Shown: piece by piece, positions 16,275-24,598 of the stretch
Numbering within the stretch: the stretch's first letter is position 1
Layout of the letters: each line of letters starts with the position of its first letter
Assembly: GCA_937859515.1 (NCBI GenBank)
Contig: CALMAK010000018.1
Coordinates: 77,915-141,914, forward strand
Length of the DNA: 64,000 bases
From: an uncultured Candidatus Saccharibacteria bacterium
Lineage (GTDB): Bacteria > Patescibacteriota > Saccharimonadia > Saccharimonadales > Saccharimonadaceae
Direction: 5' to 3'
Position numbers and translations under genes: made by a program
The notes under the pieces: model-generated
Told to the model about the DNA's origin: nothing
The model's database searches: none
What the model saw: only the letters and a program-made list of their open reading frames with translations

Positions 16275-18803
16275 ATGAAACGTTTGGTGGTAATTGATGG
16301 TATGTCGGTGTTTTATCGCGGGTATTTTGCAATGCCAGGCCTCAGTTTATCTGATGGTACGCCAACGGGTGGTGTGTTTGGTTTTGCGTCGATTGCGATT
16401 GAAGTAATTAAAAAGCTTAATCCTGATTATGTGGCTGTGGCTTGGGATATTCGCGGTAGCAGTACCAGTAAACGCAGTGCGATATATCCGGAATACAAGG
16501 CTGGACGAACTAAGCCACCGGAGGATTTTTATGCGCAGATGCCAATTTTGCATGAACTGCTCGATAGTTTTGGGTGGCCGTTGTATGAATTGGCAGAGTA
16601 TGAGGCGGATGACATTATGGGGACGTTCGCGACCGAGGCAAGCGCGAAAGGCATTGAGACTTGTATTGTGACGGGCGATTACGATATGTTGCAACTGATC
16701 TCCGACACGGTGTCAGTATATATTACTAAAAAAGGCAGTGATCTGATTGAGTTTAATGACGCGGCATTTAACGAAAAGTACGGTATTCGAGTTGACCAAT
16801 TTATCGATTACAAAGCGCTCATTGGTGACACGAGTGACAATATTCCAGGTGTTCGTAAGGTTGGTCCAAAATCGGCACAGAAGCTACTCAATGATTATGG
16901 GACGCTCGATGGGGTGTATGAGCACCTTGACGATTTGAAGGGTATGGTAAAGATAAACCTCGAGGAAGATCGTGACAATGCATACCTCAGTCGACAGTTA
17001 GCGGGTATTTATTGTGATGCACCGGTGCAGCTCGATTGGGATATTGCCGATGTCAATGACACGGACCTCGATAGGGTATCTGATATTCTCAAGCGTCTTG
17101 AGTTCACTTCATTGGTGCGACGACTACCGAAACATATGCAGCAAACGGCTGATGTCGGGTTACATTTTGAAACCTCTCATCAGGTGGATGTTGTCGAGCA
17201 GCCATGGCCAAGTGAACTGACGTTTGATGGCCCTGCAGTGTTATATCTTGAAGATGAAGTATTGTGGGTATCACCCAATAAAAACGTTGTCTATCGGCGC
17301 GACGCGCAAGGTGTGGATGTATCGGTGTGGCGAGCGTTAGAGTTTGGTACGGTTATTGCCTATGATGTGAAACGGCTCTATCATGACCTGGCATCACGGG
17401 GTGTGTCGTCGGTAAAATTCGGCGAGGTGCATGACATTCGTCAGGGCGCATTTTTGATTGACCCTTTAAGGCGTGATCGAAGTCTTGCGGCGTTGGCCGA
17501 TGAGGAAGTTGACGGCCCACAGACTACTGTGGCAGCACTATGGAAGGTGTACGCTTGGCAACAAGATGCATTTGAACACTCTCCTCGTGTTGCTGATGTG
17601 GCGCGTAACCTTGATTTTCCAGTCATCTATCCACTGTTTTTAATGGAGCATCGTGGTATACGTATAGATTCATCACTACTGGCAACGATGAGCGTGGAAT
17701 TAGGCAATGAACACGCCAAGCTTGAACAAGAAATGTATAACATGGCGGGCATTGAGTTTAACATTGCCAGTCCGGCACAGTTATCTGAAGTGCTATTCAC
17801 CAAGCTGCAATTACCAACTACAGGAGTCAAAAAGGGTAAGACAGGGTATAGCACTGATCAAAAAACGTTGGATAAGTTGCGTGGTCTGCATCCGATTATA
17901 GAATTGATTGAGCGTACACGTGAACTTGCTAAGCTAAAAAATACCTATGTAGATACCTTACCGCAGCTGGCCGATGAGAACGGTTGCATTCATACCACCT
18001 ACGAGCAAGACGTGGCTGCCACGGGGCGGCTGAGCAGTAACCATCCGAACCTGCAAAATATTCCAGTACGTACCGAGATCGGGCGTCGTATCCGTGAAGC
18101 ATTTGTCCCGTCGGACGGTAAAGTGTTCGTCAGTGCTGATTACGGTCAATTCGAATTGCGGCTCGCAGCCGTGTTGGCGGATGATCAACAGATGATCAAC
18201 GATTTTAATAGTGGTATTGATATTCATACCAAGACTGCCAGTGATGTTTACGGTATTCCACTCGACAAAGTGACCAAAGATCAGCGACGCGACGCCAAGG
18301 TGATTAATTTTGGTGTACTGTATGGCATGAGCCCGCACGGCCTTGCTGCTGCAACTGGCATGACCTTCGGTGAGGCAAAACAATTCATCGATCAATATTT
18401 TGCGGTTCGTGCACCGATTCGTCGGTATATTGATGCCACCTTGCAACAAGCCCGTACTGATGGATATGTTGAGACGTATTATGGGCGTCGGCGTCCGACC
18501 CCAGATATTCACAGTAGTAATTTCATGGTTCGTCAGTCAGCTGAGCGTGCTGCGGCCAACATGCCAATTCAGGGCACTGAGGCAGACCTCATGAAACGTG
18601 CAATGTTGGTAGCTGAAGAGCGACTGACAGGTAAGGCCGAGCAACTGCTTCAGGTGCACGACAGCATCCTTGTTGAATGCGCCCCCAAGGATGTGGATGA
18701 GGTCTCAGCAATTCTCAAAACTTCGATGGAATCGATTGCACCAGAACTTTCTATTAATCTGGATGTTGATGTATCAACTGGTAAAAATTGGGGAGAGCTG
18801 TAA
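16275..18803 (+). CDS. polA: DNA polymerase I
   Basis: 842 residues. N-terminal 5'-3' exonuclease (FEN) domain with DGMSVFYRGYF and GDTSDNIPGVRKVGPKSA near 185; a central domain of about 180 residues where the DxE of an active 3'-5' exonuclease is not seen, so proofreading is probably lost; and a family A polymerase domain with motif A DYGQFELRLAA near 625, motif B RRDAKVINFGVLYG near 675 and motif C LQVHDSILVE near 795. Used for gap filling and RNA primer removal. TATACT 16262-16267 is 7 bases before ATG 16275, favouring this start over the upstream ATG. Confidence 0.96.
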   Translation: MKRLVVIDGMSVFYRGYFAMPGLSLSDGTPTGGVFGFASIAIEVIKKLNPDYVAVAWDIRGSSTSKRSAIYPEYKAGRTKPPEDFYAQMPILHELLDSFGWPLYELAEYEADDIMGTFATEASAKGIETCIVTGDYDMLQLISDTVSVYITKKGSDLIEFNDAAFNEKYGIRVDQFIDYKALIGDTSDNIPGVRKVGPKSAQKLLNDYGTLDGVYEHLDDLKGMVKINLEEDRDNAYLSRQLAGIYCDAPVQLDWDIADVNDTDLDRVSDILKRLEFTSLVRRLPKHMQQTADVGLHFETSHQVDVVEQPWPSELTFDGPAVLYLEDEVLWVSPNKNVVYRRDAQGVDVSVWRALEFGTVIAYDVKRLYHDLASRGVSSVKFGEVHDIRQGAFLIDPLRRDRSLAALADEEVDGPQTTVAALWKVYAWQQDAFEHSPRVADVARNLDFPVIYPLFLMEHRGIRIDSSLLATMSVELGNEHAKLEQEMYNMAGIEFNIASPAQLSEVLFTKLQLPTTGVKKGKTGYSTDQKTLDKLRGLHPIIELIERTRELAKLKNTYVDTLPQLADENGCIHTTYEQDVAATGRLSSNHPNLQNIPVRTEIGRRIREAFVPSDGKVFVSADYGQFELRLAAVLADDQQMINDFNSGIDIHTKTASDVYGIPLDKVTKDQRRDAKVINFGVLYGMSPHGLAAATGMTFGEAKQFIDQYFAVRAPIRRYIDATLQQARTDGYVETYYGRRRPTPDIHSSNFMVRQSAERAAANMPIQGTEADLMKRAMLVAEERLTGKAEQLLQVHDSILVECAPKDVDEVSAILKTSMESIAPELSINLDVDVSTGKNWGEL

Positions 18804-18804
18804 T

Positions 18805-19212
18805 ATGAAATTACAGGTCGGTGTGAAGGTGTTGATCCATCAAGATGGCAAGTATCTTTTTTTGCGCCGAAGCGCTGCATTTAAAGCAGGTCCACAGAAG
18901 TGGGATATACCGGGTGGCAGAATTGAGCCCGACGAGCCATTAGGAGTGGCACTTGCGCGCGAGGTACACGAAGAAACGGGATTGCAGTTAACGGGTACTG
19001 ACAAGTTACTTGCTGCACAGGACATATTTGTCCCGAATAAAGAAGTACATGTAGTGCGGCTCACCTATATTGGGAGGGTGGATGGGGATGTGATAATTAG
19101 TGATGAGCATGATGATTATCGATGGATGACACTTGAGGCAGTTGGCGTAGAACCTCACGTTGATTCGTATCTCAAGGAGGTGCTACAGACATTGGAGAGT
19201 GGCAATGGCTGA
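18805..19212 (+). CDS. Nudix hydrolase
   Basis: 135 residues with a clear Nudix box, GGRIEPDEPLGVALAREVHE followed by ETGLQL, near residues 37-62; the box binds Mg and cleaves nucleoside diphosphates linked to another moiety. It starts one base after the polA stop, with GGGGAG upstream, and overlaps the HIT gene by 8 bases. Together with HIT and dUTPase it forms a small nucleotide-cleaning operon behind polA. The exact substrate cannot be read from the sequence. Confidence 0.88.
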   Translation: MKLQVGVKVLIHQDGKYLFLRRSAAFKAGPQKWDIPGGRIEPDEPLGVALAREVHEETGLQLTGTDKLLAAQDIFVPNKEVHVVRLTYIGRVDGDVIISDEHDDYRWMTLEAVGVEPHVDSYLKEVLQTLESGNG

Positions 19213-19687
19213 GCAGTGTATTTTTTGTGAAGAGTATGGTGGTGGCTGGAATACGTTTGCCGAGACTGATCTGTGGCGTGCGCGGTGGGATTTATATCCA
19301 GCAACACCAGGTCATGTTGAGATTCTACCAAAACGCCATGTGCAGCACATCGAGGAACTAACTGACGATGAATTGAATGCGATGATGTGGTTTGCACGGT
19401 ACGTCATGGAGCAAGTGCAAGGGGCGGATTTAATTGGTCTTTATACGGCGCTACTGCCAGATAGCAATGAGAAGAATCAGCCACTGCTGTCCTCGGCATT
19501 ATTAGCGGCGCAGTATCATCATAGGCAACCGGAAGCGTTCAATATTGGTATTAATGATGGTCCAGCAGCTGGGCAGAGTGTCCACCATCTTCATCTGCAT
19601 ATTATGCCGAGATGGGAGGGTGATGTGCCGAATCCAAGAGGTGGCGTGCGCAATTTGTTTCCCAATGACACCTATAAGGAGATATAA
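19205..19687 (+). CDS. HIT-family nucleotide hydrolase/transferase
   Basis: 160 residues. CIFCEEYGGG near the N-terminus resembles the zinc-binding Cys pair of HIT proteins, and SVHHLHLHIMPRW near residue 125 holds the HxHxHxx histidine triad. These enzymes act on AMP-linked substrates such as Ap4A or AMP-lysine. The start ATG 19205 lies within the Nudix gene (8-base overlap) and the stop TAA abuts the dut ATG, so the three are co-translated. Confidence 0.9.
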   Translation: MAEQCIFCEEYGGGWNTFAETDLWRARWDLYPATPGHVEILPKRHVQHIEELTDDELNAMMWFARYVMEQVQGADLIGLYTALLPDSNEKNQPLLSSALLAAQYHHRQPEAFNIGINDGPAAGQSVHHLHLHIMPRWEGDVPNPRGGVRNLFPNDTYKEI

Positions 19688-20128
19688 ATGAATATTAGTA
19701 TCGTGAAGTTAAACAGTGCGGCGGTCGTACCGCAATACCAGACTGCAGGCGCAGCTGGTGCAGATATTCACGCGTGCATTGACGAGACAATTACACTGCA
19801 GCCGATGGAACGACGCATGATTCCGACGGGACTTGCGATGGCAATTCCTGAAGGCTATGAAGTACAAATCCGCGCTCGCAGCGGTATGAGTATCAAGTAC
19901 GGTATTACTATGATCAATGGTATTGGGACGATTGATGCGGATTATCGTGGCGAGGTGGGTGTGCTGTTGGTTAACCTGGGTGCTGAACCATTTATGGTCG
20001 AACCCGGCATGCGTATTGCACAAATGGTTGTTGCAAAATACGAGGTGGCTGAGTGGCGCGAGGTTGATGAGCTCAATCAAACCGAGCGTGGTACGGGCGG
20101 ATATGGTAGCACTGGTCATCAGTCTTAG
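19688..20128 (+). CDS. dut: dUTP diphosphatase
   Basis: Hydrolyses dUTP to dUMP, keeping uracil out of DNA and feeding dTMP synthesis. The 146-residue protein has the five trimeric dUTPase motifs: AGADIHA (23-29), RARSGMS (62-68), GTIDADYRGE (78-87), RIAQMV (108-113) and the C-terminal P-loop-like RGTGGYGSTG (134-143). TAAGGAGATATAA precedes the ATG. It complements the UDG at 42753 in uracil control. Confidence 0.96.
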   Translation: MNISIVKLNSAAVVPQYQTAGAAGADIHACIDETITLQPMERRMIPTGLAMAIPEGYEVQIRARSGMSIKYGITMINGIGTIDADYRGEVGVLLVNLGAEPFMVEPGMRIAQMVVAKYEVAEWREVDELNQTERGTGGYGSTGHQS

Positions 20129-20170
20129 TAGCTGATTGACTAAAGACTAGGGATATACTACTGTAGTGGT

Positions 20171-20779
20171 ATGTCACGTTATTCACGAAATCGATTCCTC
20201 CCTATACTACTTGTTGTCGTTGTCATGATTATCGCCATCGTGGCGTTGGTGTCGTTGGCGCGTGCAATTTTCTTTTCGGGTGATCGATCTTCAAATACAA
20301 CGCAACAGATTGATGTTAGTCGTGAGGCGTTGTTAAATACTGCAGAAGGGCACAGCGTTCGGATGACGATTCGTGGTCCCATTGTAGCTGACGAGACGTT
20401 TAACTCGTACCGTATTACCATTACACCATCTTCACGATCGCTAGTGACATACAAGGGGTATCTTGGTGGTCAGATTGATGCAGTTCAGTTGGGTAACAAT
20501 GTTTCAGCATACGAAGAGTTTGTGCACGCCCTTGATAAGGCGGCGCTACCAACTGGCACGCAATTTCCTGCGGACAAGGATGATACGCGCGGTATCTGTG
20601 CGACAGGACGTATTTATGAGTACGAAATTATCAATGGTGACGAGGTGGTAAAGCGCCTCTGGACCTCAACCTGCAAAGGTTCGCCTGGATCGTTACAGGC
20701 CAGCGCCGACCAACTGACAAATCTCTTTATTGTGCAGATTCCTGATGCAAGAGACGTATTGAATAAGATCAGCATCTAG
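20171..20779 (+). CDS. Membrane-anchored protein, unknown function
   Basis: 202 residues: short basic N-terminus MSRYSRNRF, one transmembrane helix rich in V and I (residues 10-34), then an extracytoplasmic domain with two cysteines (GICATGR, TSTCKG) that may form a disulfide. TATACT 20154-20159 is 11 bases before the ATG. The HAD gene follows 2 bases after the stop, suggesting co-transcription with HAD and mutM. No known family. Confidence 0.65.
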   Translation: MSRYSRNRFLPILLVVVVMIIAIVALVSLARAIFFSGDRSSNTTQQIDVSREALLNTAEGHSVRMTIRGPIVADETFNSYRITITPSSRSLVTYKGYLGGQIDAVQLGNNVSAYEEFVHALDKAALPTGTQFPADKDDTRGICATGRIYEYEIINGDEVVKRLWTSTCKGSPGSLQASADQLTNLFIVQIPDARDVLNKISI

Positions 20780-20781
20780 GT

Positions 20782-21354
20782 ATGTCGACAAAAGCAATTA
20801 TATTTGACTGTTTCGGGGTGCTATATCACGGAGCGCGGAGTTTTGTGCTGGACCAGGTATCAGATGAGATACGTCCTCGAGTGAATGAATTATTTGATCA
20901 GGCAGATTATGGCATAATCACGACTGCTGAGTTTGTCGAGCAAGTCGCCGAAGAAATGGGTGTTTTGGCCCAGGATGTTGAAGTGATGCTTTCGTCACAA
21001 TATCGGCGTAACGAAATGTTGGTGTCACGCCTTGAAAGGCTTCGCATCAAGTATCGAGTGGGGCTTTTAAGTAATGTCAACGATACATTAATTCGACGAT
21101 TATTCACTGATGAAGAATTAGAGCGTTTTTTTGATGTGGTGGTCATGTCGAGCAGCGTTGGTATGATAAAGCCACACCCCGAGATCTATGAACTGACGGC
21201 ACATCGTCTGGGCGTTGATCCGCATGAATGTATCATGATCGACGACGTACTGGCAAATATTGATGGCGCTAGGGCAGTTGGTATGGACGGGGTGATTTGT
21301 GAGTCAACCGAACAGTGCCTCGCTGATTTACGTAGCAAAGGCGTTGATATATAA
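20782..21354 (+). CDS. HAD-superfamily hydrolase
   Basis: 190 residues. Motif I FDCFGVLY near residue 8 (here D-x-F rather than DxD, with the first Asp as nucleophile), motif II LLSNVND near 94, Lys in IKPHPEIY near 130, motif IV MIDDVLANI near 155. This is the layout of beta-phosphoglucomutase-like or YihX-type sugar phosphatases. The second Asp of motif I is replaced by Phe-Gly context, common in YihX-type members. Its stop TAA abuts the mutM ATG. Confidence 0.85.
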   Translation: MSTKAIIFDCFGVLYHGARSFVLDQVSDEIRPRVNELFDQADYGIITTAEFVEQVAEEMGVLAQDVEVMLSSQYRRNEMLVSRLERLRIKYRVGLLSNVNDTLIRRLFTDEELERFFDVVVMSSSVGMIKPHPEIYELTAHRLGVDPHECIMIDDVLANIDGARAVGMDGVICESTEQCLADLRSKGVDI

Positions 21355-22236
21355 ATGCCTGAACTACCAGAAGTCGAAACTGTCCGTCGTGGCCTTGAGG
21401 GTCTGATGATTGGACACGTTATCTCGCGGGTGCATCATGATACTGATAAAAGTTTTCCAAATGCACCAGATGATGTCGAGGCGTTCGTAGTTAATGCCAG
21501 CATCGTGGCTGTTCGCCGCCGCGCAAAAGTTTTATTGATTGAGCTTTCGTCAGATTATACATTAGTTGTTCATCTAAAAATGACGGGGCAGCTGGTGTTT
21601 GTTGGTGATAGTCGCTTTGGGGCGGGGCATCCGAATGATAGTCTCATCGGTAATCTCCCAGACAAATCTACCCGAGTAACTCTTGACTTCGCCGATGGTT
21701 CGCATCTCTTTTTCAACGACCAGCGCAAGTTCGGTTGGATGAAGCTGTATCCGACTATTGAAGTGCCGAACATCAATTTTATGCAAAAAGTCGGACCCGA
21801 GCCGCTGGAGGACGATTTCACCCCTGAGATTTTCTACGAACGATTACAGAGACGCAAGAATACAACGATTAAGGCGGCGATTCTTGATCAGACCGTGTTG
21901 GCTGGAGTTGGCAACATCTATGCTGATGAGGGGTTGTGGGGCGCAAAGCTTCACCCGGCGACAAGAGTCAAAGATGTATCACGCAAGAAGATCACCGACC
22001 TCTGGCGCGAAATCCGCGACGTCATGACTCTCGCCATCGAAAAAGGTGGATCGAGCAATCATACTTACATCAATGCCGAAGGCAAAAAGGGGAGCTACAT
22101 GGACTTTGCCCGTGCCTTTCGTCGTGAGGGATTGCCATGTCCGCGACACCCCGACGTATTGATTGAAAAGATTAAGGTTGCGGGGCGGGGCACGCATGTT
22201 TGCCCTGTCTGTCAGGTTGCACCGAAAACAGTATAG
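21355..22236 (+). CDS. mutM: Formamidopyrimidine-DNA glycosylase
   Basis: 293 residues. Begins MPELPEVETVRRGLEG with the catalytic N-terminal Pro and Glu; Lys in HLKMTGQL near residue 75; helix-two-turn-helix GVGNIYADEGLWGA near 185. It removes 8-oxoguanine and ring-opened purines. The C-terminal zinc finger reads CPRH...HVCPVCQ, so the second of the usual four cysteines is His; CHCC could still bind zinc. Start directly follows the HAD stop. Confidence 0.95.
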   Translation: MPELPEVETVRRGLEGLMIGHVISRVHHDTDKSFPNAPDDVEAFVVNASIVAVRRRAKVLLIELSSDYTLVVHLKMTGQLVFVGDSRFGAGHPNDSLIGNLPDKSTRVTLDFADGSHLFFNDQRKFGWMKLYPTIEVPNINFMQKVGPEPLEDDFTPEIFYERLQRRKNTTIKAAILDQTVLAGVGNIYADEGLWGAKLHPATRVKDVSRKKITDLWREIRDVMTLAIEKGGSSNHTYINAEGKKGSYMDFARAFRREGLPCPRHPDVLIEKIKVAGRGTHVCPVCQVAPKTV

Positions 22237-22240
22237 ATAA

Positions 22241-22333
22241 TTGAATTTTTGCAACTAATATGTTATAATATAAGGTATGCACTAGGTGTTTCGCACCGTG
22301 CGAGCACCGTTACAGTTAGGAGAGAGGAAACGT
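22241..22333 (+). promoter_or_regulatory. Promoter and hairpin leader of the lipoprotein gene
   Basis: TTGAAT (22241-22246), 17 bases, TATAAT (22264-22269). The transcribed leader contains GCAC..GGTG TTTCG CACCGTGC, a compact hairpin, and ends in AGGAGAGAGGAAACGT before the ATG at 22334. This long leader with a strong Shine-Dalgarno contrasts with the leaderless neighbours. Confidence 0.65.
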
Positions 22334-22975
22334 ATGTCTTCCACCAAGGCTTCACGCCGACCCCGCCCCGTCGTGGCCATCATCTTCGCCCTCGTCGTGG
22401 GGGTGGTGTTGTCGGCCTCTGGCTGCGCGGCTGGAGGCCAGGCCTTCGACGACCTCAATGGTGCCCTGAAGGGGCGCCAAGGCGTCATGATGACGTTCAA
22501 CGAGGAAAGCCAGCTGATCGACCGGGTTGAGGGGGTGTCATTCCACTTCAGCCGGGACACGACGTTCGACACCCACGACTCGGAAGGGTCATCCAACAAG
22601 GATTCGGCTGTGGTCCAGGTATCCCTGGGCAGCAGTCACATCCATCACGTCGGCTCGACGATGATCTTCGCCGAGGCGGGGATCGTCAACGTCACCGAGG
22701 GGCTGCCGGACACGGTCCGGCTCAGCAATACTGACCCTGGTACGCCGTGGCTGAACAACATCCGTCACGACTTCCAGAACCTCTGGGAGGGGAAGGCCAA
22801 GACGATCATGATTCGGTCGCAGAACGGCACGCCGTTGGCGGTCTACGCTGGCAACGCGGTCGAGATCTTCAGCAGTGATATGCCGAAGACCACGGTGTTC
22901 CGGGTCGACGGCAAGCTGCTGCTGGTGTATCGGGCAGACTACACCGTGTACGACACGGACTTGCTCGACAAGTAG
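22334..22975 (+). CDS. DUF5052-like lipoprotein (GC-rich cassette)
   Basis: 213 residues. Basic start MSSTKASRRPRP, hydrophobic core, then lipobox LSASGC near residue 31, so a lipid-anchored surface protein is expected. The layout of the mature part (an N-terminal DDLNGALKG, a central 'VQVSLGSSHI...GSTMIFAE', a C-terminal region ending in 'VYDTDLL') resembles the DUF5052 family, whose function is unknown; this is from memory of the family pattern. Codons are strongly G/C-ending unlike mutM and holA on either side. Start 22334 is fixed by AGGAGAGAGG. Confidence 0.75.
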   Translation: MSSTKASRRPRPVVAIIFALVVGVVLSASGCAAGGQAFDDLNGALKGRQGVMMTFNEESQLIDRVEGVSFHFSRDTTFDTHDSEGSSNKDSAVVQVSLGSSHIHHVGSTMIFAEAGIVNVTEGLPDTVRLSNTDPGTPWLNNIRHDFQNLWEGKAKTIMIRSQNGTPLAVYAGNAVEIFSSDMPKTTVFRVDGKLLLVYRADYTVYDTDLLDK

Positions 22976-23001
22976 CTGCTTCTTCTCGCCCACGGTGATG
23001 G

Positions 23002-23048
23002 CCGGAGTGCATAGGGATCCCCCTATGTACTCCGGTCTGTTGTTTTTT
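23002..23048 (+). terminator. Terminator of the lipoprotein gene
   Basis: CCGGAGTGCATAGGG, ATCC loop, CCCTATGTACTCCGG (15 bp, one G-U), then TCTGTTGTTTTTT. Confidence 0.88.
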
Positions 23049-23079
23049 CAGGGGGATTTACTGGTATAGTGGGGGGAGT

Positions 23080-23985
23080 ATGATTACACTTCTCATGGGA
23101 GAAAACAGTTACGAAATTCATCATCAGTTGCGGCAACTAGCAGCTGACTTTCGGGGTCAAACAGAGAAGATTGATGGTGCGGAGCTAGAACTGCAGCAAC
23201 TGCCAGATCTATTGATGGGGAGCAGCTTGTTTAGTGAAAAAAGACTGGTTATTATTCGCGACCTCTCTCGCAACAAGATATTATGGGACAAGCTGCCCGA
23301 CTGGGTGGGCCGAATCAGTGACGACATTCACCTTGTTATCACTGAGCCCAAGCCTGATAAACGTACCAAAACTTACAAGGCGCTGCAAAAGGTTGCGACC
23401 GTTATCGAGCACAAGCCGTGGGGCGAGCGTGATTATACTCAGGCAGAAAAGTGGGTAGTGGTAGAGGCCAAGGCACGCCAGTTGACTCTGACGCCCACCC
23501 TCGCGCGGCTGCTGGTTGCACGAGTTGGTGTTGATCAGTGGCAGTTGGGTCAGGCGCTAGACAAGCTACGGTTCATGAATACGGTGACCGAGGAGGTAAT
23601 TACTGAGGTTATTGACGCACGGCCTGCTGAAAATGTATTTGATTTGCTTGAGACGGCACTGCGGGGTGATAGTGTGCGAGTTCAGGAAATGATTGCCGCG
23701 CTTAGTCAGACTGACGATGCGTATCAAACGTTTGGTCTCTTATCTGGGCAGGTGTTTCATCTTGCGGCGCTAGCGGTGGCACGCGACGGTGATGATGTGG
23801 TGCGCGATCTTGCCGTTCATCCTTTCGTGATTTCAAAGCTGCGACCGTATGCCAACCGATTGGGTGCGCGTAAGGTGGGTGATATCGTTAATTATCTGGC
23901 CAAGGCTGATGAGACTATGAAGACAACCGATATGGATCCGTGGTTGGTGGCCGAACATGCGCTGCTAAAGGTTGCTGGTCAATAA
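23080..23985 (+). CDS. holA: DNA polymerase III delta subunit
   Basis: 301 residues with the AAA+-like clamp-loader delta layout: MITLLMGENSYE at the N-terminus, a short 'SSLFSEKRLVIIRDL' strand region near 50-65 that in the family contacts the beta clamp, and a helical C-terminal collar domain. It opens the sliding clamp at primer sites. TATAGT 23065-23070 is 9 bases before ATG 23080. The gene lies opposite rpsT, an arrangement (holA next to rpsT) frequent in bacteria, which supports the call. Confidence 0.88.
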   Translation: MITLLMGENSYEIHHQLRQLAADFRGQTEKIDGAELELQQLPDLLMGSSLFSEKRLVIIRDLSRNKILWDKLPDWVGRISDDIHLVITEPKPDKRTKTYKALQKVATVIEHKPWGERDYTQAEKWVVVEAKARQLTLTPTLARLLVARVGVDQWQLGQALDKLRFMNTVTEEVITEVIDARPAENVFDLLETALRGDSVRVQEMIAALSQTDDAYQTFGLLSGQVFHLAALAVARDGDDVVRDLAVHPFVISKLRPYANRLGARKVGDIVNYLAKADETMKTTDMDPWLVAEHALLKVAGQ

Positions 23986-23986
23986 A

Positions 23987-24010
23987 AAACCGCACCTTGG
24001 GGTGCGGTTT
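23987..24010. terminator. Shared terminator between holA and rpsT
   Basis: AAACCGCACC, TTGG loop, GGTGCGGTTT: a perfect 10-bp stem. On the minus strand it is followed by T-rich sequence, so it mainly ends rpsT; it can also act on holA. Confidence 0.85.
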
Positions 24011-24027
24011 CAGGTACGGAGGGTCGG

Positions 24028-24435
24028 TTATTTCTTTGCAGGAGCTTTTTTTGCTGCAGGCTTTTTTGCAGCAGTTGAAGCTGTTTTCGTAGCTGGCTTC
24101 TTGGCAGCGGTAGTCTTGGCTGCAGGCTTCTTTGCGGCAGTTGTCGTCTTGGCTGCAGGTTTTGCAGCTGCTTTTTTTGCTGGGGCAAGCTTGACGCCAG
24201 CTTCCTTAGCAATACGTGCCAATTGGCTCTTGCGGCGGGCAACAGTGTTCTTCTTTAGAAGACCTTTTTTTACAGCAGTATCAAGTTCGCTGTGTGCAGC
24301 AGCTAGTGTCTCGGCACTAGGCTTGGCATGAAATGCCTTAACGGCACCCTTGATATCGCGCTTGATGCCAACGTTGCGGTCTCGGCGCTTGATAGTTTGT
24401 TTTGCTCGCTTAATAGCGGATTTGATGATTGGCAT
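24028..24435 (-). CDS. rpsT: 30S ribosomal protein S20 with a long Lys/Ala repeat tail
   Basis: 135 residues. The first 85 are canonical S20 (MPIIKSAIKRAKQTIKRRDR, LDTAVKKGLLKKNTVARRKS), which binds 16S rRNA early in 30S assembly. The last 50 residues are KKPAAKT-like repeats, similar to histone-H1-type tails and rare on S20. Start 24435 follows AAAGGAAACTAC on the minus strand. The repeats may add rRNA or DNA contacts, but that is inference. Confidence 0.94.
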   Translation of the reverse strand: MPIIKSAIKRAKQTIKRRDRNVGIKRDIKGAVKAFHAKPSAETLAAAHSELDTAVKKGLLKKNTVARRKSQLARIAKEAGVKLAPAKKAAAKPAAKTTTAAKKPAAKTTAAKKPATKTASTAAKKPAAKKAPAKK

Positions 24436-24529
24436 GTAGTTTCCTTTACCTCTAATAGATTTGATATATACAATCAAGGTGTGATTATAGAGGAAAAGGG
24501 CAAAAATGTAAAGAGGTCATGTAATTTTA

Positions 24530-24559
24530 TTGACGCTGTAAAGACGCTTGTGTTATAGT
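24530..24559 (+). promoter_or_regulatory. Sigma-70 promoter of the degenerate DHH gene
   Basis: TTGACG (24530-24535), 18 bases, TATAGT (24554-24559), with a 39-base leader and AAGGA before the ATG at 24599. Confidence 0.7.
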
Positions 24560-24598
24560 AGTCCCAAAGTATAGCTAATACAAACAAAAAAGGATGTC

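Noticed and set aside
23972..24331. 119-codon ORF with FFAA/AGF repeats
   Set aside because: Exact antisense of the Lys/Ala repeat tail of rpsT.
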